Shown here: positions 8,165 to 15,689 of the stretch, in pieces | Position numbering within the stretch: position 1 is the stretch's first letter | Layout of the letters: every line of letters begins with the position of its first letter | Origin: Sphingomonas echinoides | Lineage (GTDB): Bacteria; Pseudomonadota; Alphaproteobacteria; Sphingomonadales; Sphingomonadaceae | Length of the DNA: 64,000 bases | Assembly: GCF_029623395.1 (NCBI RefSeq) | Contig: NZ_JAPYKK010000013.1 | Location: 44,463 to 108,462 of the forward strand | Reading direction: 5' to 3' | Translations under genes and position numbers: made by a program | The notes under the pieces: model-generated | Told to the model about the DNA's origin: nothing | The model's input: the letters and a program-made list of their open reading frames with translations, nothing else | The model's database searches: none

Positions 8165-8197
8165 CGACACCGTCCCCGCCAGCAGCACGCAGCGCCT

Positions 8198-8599
8198 TCA
8201 GACGATGAATTCGTGTTTTGCCAGCTCGATCCGGACGCGCAGCTCCAGATCCCGGACGATCCCGGCGAGCTGGGGGTCCTCCGGCGCGCGCTGTTCGGCC
8301 GACCAGGCCGCCACTTCCTGCAACGGTTCCACCGCCGGCAGACCCGCTGCCAAGGCCGCCTCGAGCCGCTCCAGCGCGCGCAACCCACGATCGGCGTCGA
8401 CCGATACCCGCCGCCGACGATCGATCGACGGCTCCACGGTGGCAAGCGTCACCAGCATTTCCACACTGACCGGTTGGGCCGCTGCCGCGGCCGGGGTGGG
8501 CGGCAGCACAGCCGCCTCCGCCGTGGCAAATTGCGCCACCTTCGGCAAAGCCGTCAGGAGCAAAGTCTGGATCGGCGGCGAAAGACCGGTGATGCGCAA
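8198..8599 (-). CDS. fliX: FliX flagellar assembly regulator
   Basis: FliX is an alphaproteobacterial protein that in Caulobacter links basal-body assembly to FlbD activity. The 133-residue product matches the family layout: MRITG at the start, an alanine/proline-rich linker, a basic RRRR patch, and the C-terminal signature ALAAGLP...PEDPQLAGIVRDLELRVRIELAKHE. It lies leftward, opposite flgI, and converges on flhB. FlbD is also encoded here (17688-19013) but is degenerate, so whether the regulatory pair still works is an open question. Confidence 0.85.
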   Translation of the reverse strand: MRITGLSPPIQTLLLTALPKVAQFATAEAAVLPPTPAAAAAQPVSVEMLVTLATVEPSIDRRRRVSVDADRGLRALERLEAALAAGLPAVEPLQEVAAWSAEQRAPEDPQLAGIVRDLELRVRIELAKHEFIV

Positions 8600-8638
8600 G
8601 GTTTCTCCTGTCCGGAACGCGAAAGAAGCTCCTTATTA

Positions 8639-8646
8639 TCCTATAA
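8639..8646 (+). promoter_or_regulatory. TCCTATAA box between fliX and flgI
   Basis: TTATCCTATAA lies 39 bp before the flgI start at 8685, the same distance as at fliF and fliK. Because the 11-mer is nearly symmetrical, the leftward fliX could share the site; AATAAGGAGC on that strand is 30 bp from fliX. Confidence 0.45.
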
Positions 8647-8684
8647 GAAGAGAAGTGAACTATTTCCACCAAACCAGGATGTTT

Positions 8685-9821
8685 ATGCGCATTGCTTGTG
8701 TTTCGAGGCGGGTTCCGGTGCTGCTGTTTGCTCCATTGATGGCCCCATTGCTGGCAATGCTCGTGCCGGTTGCCGCGCTGGCCGCACCGCGCATCAAAGA
8801 CATCGTCGACGTCGAGAACGTCCGGCCCAACCAGTTGGTCGGCTATGGCCTCGTCGTCGGCCTGGCCGGCACCGGTGACCGGATCCGAAACGTTCCGTTC
8901 ACAGAAGAATCGATGCAGGCCATGCTCGAGCGCATGGGCGTCAACATTCGAGGCACCCGGATGCAGACGCAGAACGTCGCCGCGGTCTCGATTTCCGCAA
9001 CCATGCCGCCGTTCGCGCGCGCCGGGTCGCAGATCGACGTACAGATTTCGTCTCTGGGGGATGCCACCAGTCTGCAAGGCGGAACGTTGCTCGTGTCGTC
9101 GCTCCGCGCGCTCGACGGTGAGATCTACGCCGTAGCGCAGGGACCGGTAGCGTTGTCCGGGTTCAAGGCGCAGGGCGCCGGCGCAAGCATTACGCGCGGC
9201 GTCTCGACATCGGCGCGGATTGCCGGCGGCGCGATCGTCGAACGCGAAGTCAACTTCGCCTTCAAGAATGCTACCAGCCTGAAACTGGCGCTCAAAAATC
9301 CCGATTTCACGACCGCGCAACACATTGCAGCGGTCATCAACGCACGGTTCGGTGGCGCGGCCGAAGTGCTCGATCCTGCAACGGTCGAGATCGCGGCACG
9401 CGGCGGCTTCAGCGGATCGTTGATCAGTCTGGTCTCGGCGATCGAGAATCTCGAAGTGACGGTCGATCAACGCGCCCGGATCGTCATCAACGAAGCATCG
9501 GGGACGGTGGTGATGGGAACCGATGTCCAGATCAGTCCGGTTGCGATTGCGCAGGGTGGCTTGACCATCAGCATCTCGGAATCGCCGGTCGCCTCGCAGC
9601 CAGCACCGCTGTCGAACGGCACCACCGCGATCCTGCCCCGGACCAAGATCGCGGTCGACGACGGCGGCGGCAGGTCGCTCGCGCTCCTCACCGGCGGGAC
9701 CTCGCTCAAGTCGCTTGTCAGTGGGCTCAACCGCCTCGGCGTCAGCCCGCGCGATCTGATTACGATCTTGCAGGCGGTCAAAAGCGCGGGTGCGCTCCAG
9801 GCGGAAATCGAGGTACAATGA
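8685..9821 (+). CDS. flgI: FlgI P-ring protein
   Basis: FlgI builds the periplasmic P ring around the rod. The precursor is 378 residues with a Sec signal peptide (LLFAPLMAPLLAMLVPVAALA) and the conserved start of the mature protein, RIKDIVDVENVRPNQLVGYGLVVGLAGTGD. The C-terminus SLVSGLNRLGVSPRDLITILQAVKSAGALQAEIEVQ is typical. The start at 8685 is preferred over 8679 because AGGA lies 5 bp before it and because it gives the same box-to-start spacing as other promoters here. flgJ overlaps its stop. Confidence 0.95.
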   Translation: MRIACVSRRVPVLLFAPLMAPLLAMLVPVAALAAPRIKDIVDVENVRPNQLVGYGLVVGLAGTGDRIRNVPFTEESMQAMLERMGVNIRGTRMQTQNVAAVSISATMPPFARAGSQIDVQISSLGDATSLQGGTLLVSSLRALDGEIYAVAQGPVALSGFKAQGAGASITRGVSTSARIAGGAIVEREVNFAFKNATSLKLALKNPDFTTAQHIAAVINARFGGAAEVLDPATVEIAARGGFSGSLISLVSAIENLEVTVDQRARIVINEASGTVVMGTDVQISPVAIAQGGLTISISESPVASQPAPLSNGTTAILPRTKIAVDDGGGRSLALLTGGTSLKSLVSGLNRLGVSPRDLITILQAVKSAGALQAEIEVQ

Positions 9822-10126
9822 TGTCGGTACCACCAGCGGTGCAAACCAGTGCGGCGGCCACGCCGCCGCCCTCACCCAAGATCGCAAACGCAAAGCAGAC
9901 CGCCGAGAAATTCGAAGCCGTCTTTCTCGGCCAGATGACTCAGCTGATGATGGAAAGCGTGGACGTCGGGGACCAGTTTTCCGGCGGGCACGGCGAAGCG
10001 ATGTTTCGCGGAATCCTGGCCGAAAAGCTTGGTACCGAAATTGCCAAGAACGGGGGTGTCGGTCTGGCACCCGCCGTCATGGCGCAGATTATCAAGATGC
10101 AAGGGGGATCCGGCAATGGCCAGTGA
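9818..10126 (+). CDS. flgJ: FlgJ rod-binding (capping) protein, single-domain form
   Basis: This 102-residue protein corresponds only to the N-terminal rod-binding domain of enterobacterial FlgJ (KFEAVFLGQMTQLMMESV, GGHGEAMFRGILAEKLGTEIAK). The muramidase half is absent. A separate lysozyme-like protein encoded at 30866-31873 in the fliI operon may supply the peptidoglycan-cutting activity. It overlaps the flgI stop (ATGA) and ends inside the next gene, so the three genes are tightly coupled. Confidence 0.88.
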   Translation: MMSVPPAVQTSAAATPPPSPKIANAKQTAEKFEAVFLGQMTQLMMESVDVGDQFSGGHGEAMFRGILAEKLGTEIAKNGGVGLAPAVMAQIIKMQGGSGNGQ

Positions 10127-10538
10127 GTTCATCGATATCATCCAATCACTGACTGCGATCATGGACGAGGAGACCGCGCGTCTCGTGTCACCGACCCGCC
10201 ACAGCGATTTTGCCGAGATGGCAACGGCCAAGATCAAACTCGTTGCCTCGCTCGAAATTGCGACCGCTACGCACGATCGGACGCGCGCCGACTGGCTGGC
10301 GACGCTCGACGACGAAACACGCGACACGATGAGCGCGGCGATTCGAGAGCTTTGCGGATCGGCGGAGGCGAACGCGCGTGTCCTGCAGCGCCAGATCGAT
10401 CTTTCTACCGAGATGATGGCCGCGGTCGCGACCGAAGCGCGGCGCCTGTCCGGCATGCGCAGCGCAATCTATGGCGCGAGCGGGATCGTATCCCGGGTCG
10501 AACTCGCGACGCCGATCTCGGTCAACGCAAACCTGTAA
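10116..10538 (+). CDS. flgN: FlgN-like export chaperone
   Basis: The product is 140 residues, mostly helical, with the FlgN pattern of an N-terminal segment rich in E (IIQSLTAIMDEETARLV), a central FAEMATAKIKLVASLE stretch and a helix near the end that binds hook-junction proteins. FlgN escorts FlgK and FlgL, which are both encoded in this window (35583-38599). The start at 10116 follows AAGGGGGAT and overlaps flgJ by 11 bp. The family is poorly conserved, so the call relies partly on position. Confidence 0.65.
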   Translation: MASEFIDIIQSLTAIMDEETARLVSPTRHSDFAEMATAKIKLVASLEIATATHDRTRADWLATLDDETRDTMSAAIRELCGSAEANARVLQRQIDLSTEMMAAVATEARRLSGMRSAIYGASGIVSRVELATPISVNANL

Positions 10539-10554
10539 CCGCGACGCGATTGCG

Positions 10555-10589
10555 GTCGACCAAGCCCGGTGTCCGGGACCTTGGCCGAC
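10555..10589. terminator. Hairpin between convergent flgN and flgB
   Basis: An imperfect inverted repeat, GTCGACCAAGCCCGG...CCGGGACCTTGGCCGAC, lies in the 57-bp gap between the convergent genes. It could end transcripts from both sides. There is no clear T run. Confidence 0.4.
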
Positions 10590-10595
10590 CGTGTT

Positions 10596-11018
10596 TCACT
10601 GCCCGTGCCCGATCGCCGATTTCAGCAAGCCGATCTGCTTGCGATACAGGCTCGTCATCGTCGCGAAATCGGCCTGGATCTGGCCCATCTTGAGCAACTG
10701 GTCTTCCAGCACGACATTGTTGCCATCCGGCTTGGTCTCGGAAACGTCGGAATCGATGGTGATGCTCCCGTTCATCGGTTGACGCGCACCCAGCGCAGAC
10801 ATCCCGTTGCTCAACTGGATGCGCGGACGCGTGACGGCTGGCTTGCCGGTGTCCTGCGCGGACACGAGGCTGGAAAAATTGGGGGCTGGCACCTCGCGCG
10901 CCTTGAAGCCGGGCGTTTCGCTATTGGCGATGTTCTGCGCGATGACGCGCTGCCGATCGGACAAATGTCGCATCGCCTGGCCTATCCCGGCCAGCAAGGG
11001 GGGCGTCGAAATGGACAT
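10596..11018 (-). CDS. flgB: FlgB proximal rod protein
   Basis: FlgB is a rod subunit next to FliE and FlgC. The 140-residue protein has the family signature AMRHLSDRQRVIAQNIANSETPGFKARE and a C-terminal MTSLYRKQIGLLKSAIGH helix. The start at 11018 (MSISTPP) is preferred; AGGA precedes it by 9 nt. It is transcribed leftward right after the FlaEY-like gene, 2 bp away. Separation from flgC-fliE and the reversed orientation are unusual. Confidence 0.93.
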   Translation of the reverse strand: MSISTPPLLAGIGQAMRHLSDRQRVIAQNIANSETPGFKAREVPAPNFSSLVSAQDTGKPAVTRPRIQLSNGMSALGARQPMNGSITIDSDVSETKPDGNNVVLEDQLLKMGQIQADFATMTSLYRKQIGLLKSAIGHGQ

Positions 11019-11020
11019 GA

Positions 11021-13756
11021 TCAAAATCCTGTGAAGAACGTGCTGGCGCTGCCGTCGGCGACGGGCGTCAGCCGGTTGAGCGCTGCCTGATAGCTGGCAA
11101 GTTGCGCCTGCTGTGCGGGTGTCCCGGCCGAGTTGGGCGCCGCGCCGTTCGTCAACGCGACCTTGCCGGCGTCCCAATAAAGCGACCGATAGGCGGTCTG
11201 TGTCGTCGAGATCGCATTGTTGATCACGCTCAGCGTTGCCGCCGCGTCCTTGCTGGTCGAGACGTTCAGGGCCTCGGTCAGCGCGAGTCCGAAATTGCCG
11301 CCGGGTCGGACCTTCGGCGCATTCCTCTGGGGAAGCGGCGGGACCGCTAGGCGCGTCGGATCAAGGCCGAGTTTGCCAAGCGCGTCCTTTCCCTTGGCAC
11401 CGGCGACGAGCGCGACCGACGATCCGGTCTTGGCATCGATGCGCAGCACCAAGGCGCCATTCACCGTCGCGGTGGCGACCGTTGCCTTAGAGCCCGTCAA
11501 CCGCCGAATGCGATCGCCCAGCGTCGTCAGCGTATCGTCTGCCTGGATCACGATCTTCTTGGCGGCGCCCCCCTGAATGCGCAGCGAGAATTCGTCGCCT
11601 GCGCGCAAGCTGGTTTGTGCAACGAGCTTCTCGGACGTTTCCGGATTGAGCGCACCACGATGCAGACCGAGCGCGCCGAGCACGGTATCGTCTCCAACGC
11701 CAGCGGCAACGCGCACGGGCTCGGTCTGGAACGTCGCCTGGCCGAACTGTGTCACGCTTTGGATCGCACCATTGGTCGCATCGATCCGACCGACAAACCC
11801 GTCCACGCTGCCGCGCCGCGTGCCATCCATCGCCCCGGTGGTTCGCCCACCGACATACAGCGCACCGTTCATGAACGCCACGCTGTCGAGTTGGTCGTCT
11901 GCCCCGGTCGCGAGATAGGACGTCGTGCCTGCACTCAGCGCACTGTCGATGCGCGTAACAAACCCGTCGCGACCGCCCGCCATCGCATTGGCCTGGGCAC
12001 CGGTCAGCGCCGTGCTCGTTGCCCCTGCGACCGCAATCGTGCCATCGGCTGCAACCGCAATCGCCCGCGCATCCGCGTGGCCTAACGACAGACTGGAGAG
12101 ATCCGTGCCAAGTGCGGTCGCACTGATCCGGCGCACCACGGCGTTGCCATCATGGCTCGTCAGCGCAAGCACGTTCCCGTCCGCGCCGATTGCCAGCGCA
12201 GTGACGGACTCGCTGCCGCCCTCGTTGATCGTGCGACGCTCTTGCAGCCTACCGGCGGAATCGATCCGCGCAAGGAAGCCATCGCCGCCGCCGTTCGCCG
12301 ACTTTCCGCCGACGAAAATGGATCCGTCCGCGCCTACCGCGATTGCATTGGCGGTGTCTGCGCCGGCGGCGTGGATCACGGTGGTGAACCGCTCGTCCCC
12401 CATGGCATTGTAGCGCGCGACGACCATGTCGCCATCCGAACTGGAACTGTCGAACGTACCGTTCACCGTACCGGCGACGGTAATGTCTCCGTTCGCGGCG
12501 ATGGCGACGGCGGCACCCTGCGCGCCACTCGAGGCGCCGAGGCTGCGCTGCCAGACGACCGCGCCCTCGCTGCTCAGCTTTGTGAGGAACAGATCCTGGT
12601 TTCCGCCCGAGCGATTGGACTGAAAATCACCGCTGCTGGTGCCGACGGCATAGCTGAAGCCGGCAGCATCGGTAGCGATTGCCTGCGTGGTGGTGGTTGC
12701 CTGCAACGGCGCAACAGTAGCGGCACCGACGACCGGCTTGGCGGCCGTCAGCTTGGCCGTTGCGGTGGCCGCAGTGTCGATCCCCGCAATCGTGGCGATC
12801 GTCTTGCGCGTCATCGTTCCGGCAAGATCGTCGAACCGCAGGATCGTCGAAACCGCCGGCGCTCCAACCGCGGTTTGCCCGCTGGCGACCACAAGCGAGT
12901 CAGGCGCGCCGATCTGGTCGATCGAAACGCGTTCCGAGCCATTCGGCGCGTTGACGGCAAATCCCCACTTTCCCGAACTCTTGTCCGGCACGAACCGGAC
13001 CAGCCAACGCGGCGTAACGTTGCCGTCCTTGTCGAGAACGACCGAGCCATCCGCATTGCGCATGGGAACCGCCGTGATTGCCGCGTTGATCGCATTGGAA
13101 ACCGAATCGAGCGTTGGCGGCTGGACGGTGTTCGTCAAATCGACCGTGAAGGTATCGGTCGCGCCAGGCTTGTCGAGGGTAACGGTGAACTTCTCGGTCC
13201 CGGTCAGACCCGGGAGGGCCGCATCACGCGTCGCAAGAATGCCGGTACCGCTGAACTTTACCGGGTCCGACTTCGCAAGCGACACCGTTTCGGCACGACG
13301 TGTCGGCAACGCGAACGACAGTTCGACCTTGTCCGAACTCGCCTGCCCCAGAAACGTCTGAAGATCCGCGAGCCCCTTGCCGAACGCAGCCTGCAGCGAT
13401 GCGCGTTCTGCCGACGAGGCAGTGGTGCGTGCCGCGGCGGTAGCAAGCAGCTTGAGCTTGTCGAGCGCCTTGTACGTCGTGAACGCGGTCTGGACGTCGG
13501 CGGACCCGGCGTTCGGCGTAGAAACGGTGTTATCGATAATCGTCGCCAGCCGCTTGATCGCGGAGACCTGGGTCGATTCCGGCGTGGTGCTCGCGGTTTG
13601 CTTCCAGGGCGGCGTCGTCGCCGCTAGGGTGAATTGCGCCTTGGCCTTGCGCACCGCCAGCGTATCGACGGCCGGCATCGCCCCGAAACCGGTATAACTA
13701 TTGGTCCCGGAAAGCATCGACAAGGCCGCGAGGCCGTTGGAAAGATTTATCGCCAC
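11021..13756 (-). CDS. FlaEY-like large flagellar protein with beta-propeller repeats
   Basis: The 911-residue product has flagellar-type ends (MAINLSNGLAALSMLSG; ISTTQTAYRSLYWDAGKVAL) and a long central region of repeats such as AIAVGADGSIFVGGKS, AIAVAADGTIAVAGAT and GRDGFVTRID, which resemble SBBP/NHL beta-propeller blades. The size and layout recall the Caulobacter regulatory protein FlaEY (about 900 residues), which affects filament assembly; this comparison is from memory. Its gene is followed 2 bp later by flgB, and a palindromic CCTATAATAGG lies 35 bp upstream. Function here is unproven: a filament regulator, a secreted adhesin or an axial component are all possible. Confidence 0.6.
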   Translation of the reverse strand: MAINLSNGLAALSMLSGTNSYTGFGAMPAVDTLAVRKAKAQFTLAATTPPWKQTASTTPESTQVSAIKRLATIIDNTVSTPNAGSADVQTAFTTYKALDKLKLLATAAARTTASSAERASLQAAFGKGLADLQTFLGQASSDKVELSFALPTRRAETVSLAKSDPVKFSGTGILATRDAALPGLTGTEKFTVTLDKPGATDTFTVDLTNTVQPPTLDSVSNAINAAITAVPMRNADGSVVLDKDGNVTPRWLVRFVPDKSSGKWGFAVNAPNGSERVSIDQIGAPDSLVVASGQTAVGAPAVSTILRFDDLAGTMTRKTIATIAGIDTAATATAKLTAAKPVVGAATVAPLQATTTTQAIATDAAGFSYAVGTSSGDFQSNRSGGNQDLFLTKLSSEGAVVWQRSLGASSGAQGAAVAIAANGDITVAGTVNGTFDSSSSDGDMVVARYNAMGDERFTTVIHAAGADTANAIAVGADGSIFVGGKSANGGGDGFLARIDSAGRLQERRTINEGGSESVTALAIGADGNVLALTSHDGNAVVRRISATALGTDLSSLSLGHADARAIAVAADGTIAVAGATSTALTGAQANAMAGGRDGFVTRIDSALSAGTTSYLATGADDQLDSVAFMNGALYVGGRTTGAMDGTRRGSVDGFVGRIDATNGAIQSVTQFGQATFQTEPVRVAAGVGDDTVLGALGLHRGALNPETSEKLVAQTSLRAGDEFSLRIQGGAAKKIVIQADDTLTTLGDRIRRLTGSKATVATATVNGALVLRIDAKTGSSVALVAGAKGKDALGKLGLDPTRLAVPPLPQRNAPKVRPGGNFGLALTEALNVSTSKDAAATLSVINNAISTTQTAYRSLYWDAGKVALTNGAAPNSAGTPAQQAQLASYQAALNRLTPVADGSASTFFTGF

Positions 13757-13789
13757 GTCATAACCTTCCCGGAGATTTGTCCGTCATAC

Positions 13790-13801
13790 TCCTATAATAG
13801 G
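13790..13801. promoter_or_regulatory. Palindromic CCTATAATAGG box between flaEY-like gene and fliG
   Basis: TCCTATAATAGG reads almost the same on both strands and lies 34 bp from the leftward FlaEY-like start and 75 bp from fliG. It may serve both directions. It is the most symmetrical copy of the box in the window. Confidence 0.45.
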
Positions 13802-13871
13802 TGAAGGCCGGTCACGAGAACGCTTCATCGTTCACTTATTGGCGACCTTTTCCGTTACGACTGGATTTCGA

Positions 13872-14906
13872 ATGAGTATGATGGCGCCGATCACCCAGCC
13901 ACCCGAACTCAAGAAGTATTCTGGCCATGAGCGGGCCGCCGCGCTGATGCTTGCTCTCGGCAAGGAGCATGGCGCGCCGATCTGGGAGTTGCTGTCGAGT
14001 GACGAGGTGCGCGAACTATCGAGCGCGATCGCGCAGCTTGGCCGCGTCCCGTCGGCGGTGGTGGAGCATCTGCTGGTCCAGTTCTCGGGGGAAATCTCCA
14101 GCATGGCCTCGCTCCATGGGTCGTTCGAAACGACCGAGCGGCTGCTCGACGGGATCCTGCCCGACGATCGCGTCAAGGAAATCATGGAAGATATCCGCGG
14201 CCCCTCCGGCCGGACGATGTGGGATAAACTGTCCAACGTCAGCGAAACGGTGCTCGCAACCTATCTGAAGAATGAATACCCACAAACCGTCGCGGTGATC
14301 CTGAGCAAGCTGAAATCTGACCATGGTGCGCGCGTGCTTGCTGAGTTGCCCCGCGAATTATCGGTCGATGTCATCTTGCGCATGCTGCGGATGGATACCG
14401 TCCAAAAACAGGTGCTAATCGAAGTCGAACACACCCTAAAGAGCGAGTTCATGAGCAACCTTGCGCGCTCGCAACGACGCGATCCGCACGAAACGATGGC
14501 AGAAGTGTTCAACGCACTGGACCGCGCGACCGAGGAAGCGATGCTGACGGCGCTCGACGAGCGCGCACCCGAAGCTGCCGAGCGCATTCGTGCGCTGATG
14601 TTCACCTTTGAGGATCTTGGCAACCTGATGTTGCCGGCGATCGCCACAATCGTGCGCAACGCCGACAAGCGCGAGATGGCGCTGGCCCTGAAGGGCGCGC
14701 CACCGCCGATGCGCGAGCTGTTCTTCTCAGGCATGACCGACCGCGCCGCCAAACTGCTCAAGGAAGACATGGCAGGCATGGGCCCGGTCCGCGCACGTGA
14801 GTGCGAGGAAGCACAAAGCGCGCTGGTCCGGCTGGCAAAATCCCTCGCCGATCGCGGGGAGATCATGCTGGTCGACCCGAAGAGCGACGACACGATGATC
14901 ATCTAG
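13872..14906 (+). CDS. fliG: FliG flagellar switch protein
   Basis: FliG sits on the MS ring and meets the stator to generate torque. At 344 residues it has the three family domains: an N-terminal FliF-binding part (SGHERAAALMLALGKEHG), the middle domain with the EHPQTVAVIL-type motif (here NEYPQTVAVILSKLK), and a C-terminal torque helix region (MFTFEDLGNLMLPAIATIVRNADKREMALALKG). The start at 13872 is chosen over an upstream TTG at 13839, which would add 11 residues not typical of the family. Confidence 0.96.
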   Translation: MSMMAPITQPPELKKYSGHERAAALMLALGKEHGAPIWELLSSDEVRELSSAIAQLGRVPSAVVEHLLVQFSGEISSMASLHGSFETTERLLDGILPDDRVKEIMEDIRGPSGRTMWDKLSNVSETVLATYLKNEYPQTVAVILSKLKSDHGARVLAELPRELSVDVILRMLRMDTVQKQVLIEVEHTLKSEFMSNLARSQRRDPHETMAEVFNALDRATEEAMLTALDERAPEAAERIRALMFTFEDLGNLMLPAIATIVRNADKREMALALKGAPPPMRELFFSGMTDRAAKLLKEDMAGMGPVRARECEEAQSALVRLAKSLADRGEIMLVDPKSDDTMII

Positions 14907-14930
14907 CGCAATTCGGGATAAGGTTGAGAG

Positions 14931-15602
14931 ATGGATATTTCCTTCGGTGTCAAGCCGTTCGCCTTCGATCGCGTATTCGCAATGCCGCAGGCTGGCGCCC
15001 CCCTCCTCCCGGCGGACGCCGTCGAGCTGGTCATCACGTTGCGCGCAGAAATCGATCTGTTGACCACGCAGCGTGATACCTGTGCCGCAGTCGCACGGGC
15101 AGATGGCTTCGAACGGGGCCTCGCGCAGGCGCGTGAGGAAACAGCCGCTGCCATGCTGGCTGCGACCGATGCGATGCAGGCGTCGATCGAAGCGATTGAG
15201 GAGGAATTTGGCGCGATCGAACGGCGGCTTGCCACCGCCGCAGCCGACGTCGCGATGGCCGCCGCGGATGGTCTGGCGGCGCGTGCGCTGCAAATGGATC
15301 CCGCAATCGCGATCGATGAAGCGATCGCGCGCGTGCTGACGCAGGTTGCGCGCGGGCAGGAACTGCAGATCCGCGTCCATCCCGCGCTGGTCGACAAGAC
15401 CGAAGAACTGATCGCCGGTCACCAGAGCCGCGAACGGCGTCGGCTCGCTCTTACGGTGGTTGCCGACCCGACGCTCGCAGTCGGCGATGCACTGATATCC
15501 TGGGAGCAGGGCGGGTTGGCGCTGAACGCTGCCGCGCGCCGTGCGGCGATCCTGAGCGAGCTTGGGCTCGATCAGCCGCTCGCCGTCGCCCAGCCCGTCT
15601 GA
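14931..15602 (+). CDS. fliH: FliH regulator of the export ATPase
   Basis: FliH binds the ATPase FliI and docks it to the C-ring protein FliN. The 223-residue product has a short FliN-binding N-terminus (MDISFGVKPFAFDRVF), a long coiled coil (AREETAAAMLAATDAMQASIEAIEEEFGAIERRLATAA) and the globular C-domain that binds FliI (QVARGQELQIRVHPALVDKTEELI, VVADPTLAVGDALISWEQGG). It lies between fliG and fliF. The order differs from the more common fliF-fliG-fliH. Confidence 0.88.
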   Translation: MDISFGVKPFAFDRVFAMPQAGAPLLPADAVELVITLRAEIDLLTTQRDTCAAVARADGFERGLAQAREETAAAMLAATDAMQASIEAIEEEFGAIERRLATAAADVAMAAADGLAARALQMDPAIAIDEAIARVLTQVARGQELQIRVHPALVDKTEELIAGHQSRERRRLALTVVADPTLAVGDALISWEQGGLALNAAARRAAILSELGLDQPLAVAQPV

Positions 15603-15643
15603 CGGCAAGAATTTCCTACCCGGCAAAACTTTCCGTCGACCTA

Positions 15644-15651
15644 TCCTATAA
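15644..15651 (+). promoter_or_regulatory. TCCTATAA box upstream of fliF
   Basis: CCTATCCTATAATG lies in the 87-bp gap between fliH and fliF, 39 bp before the fliF start. It suggests that fliF-fliN-flbD-flhA can be transcribed separately from fliG-fliH. Confidence 0.45.
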
Positions 15652-15689
15652 TGAAGGATGGGGAATGTAGCCCCGCTGCATGAACGGGG

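Noticed and set aside
8124..10070. 648-codon leftward frame across flgI
   Set aside because: It covers the clearly identified flgI and part of flgJ on the other strand and shows no family motif.
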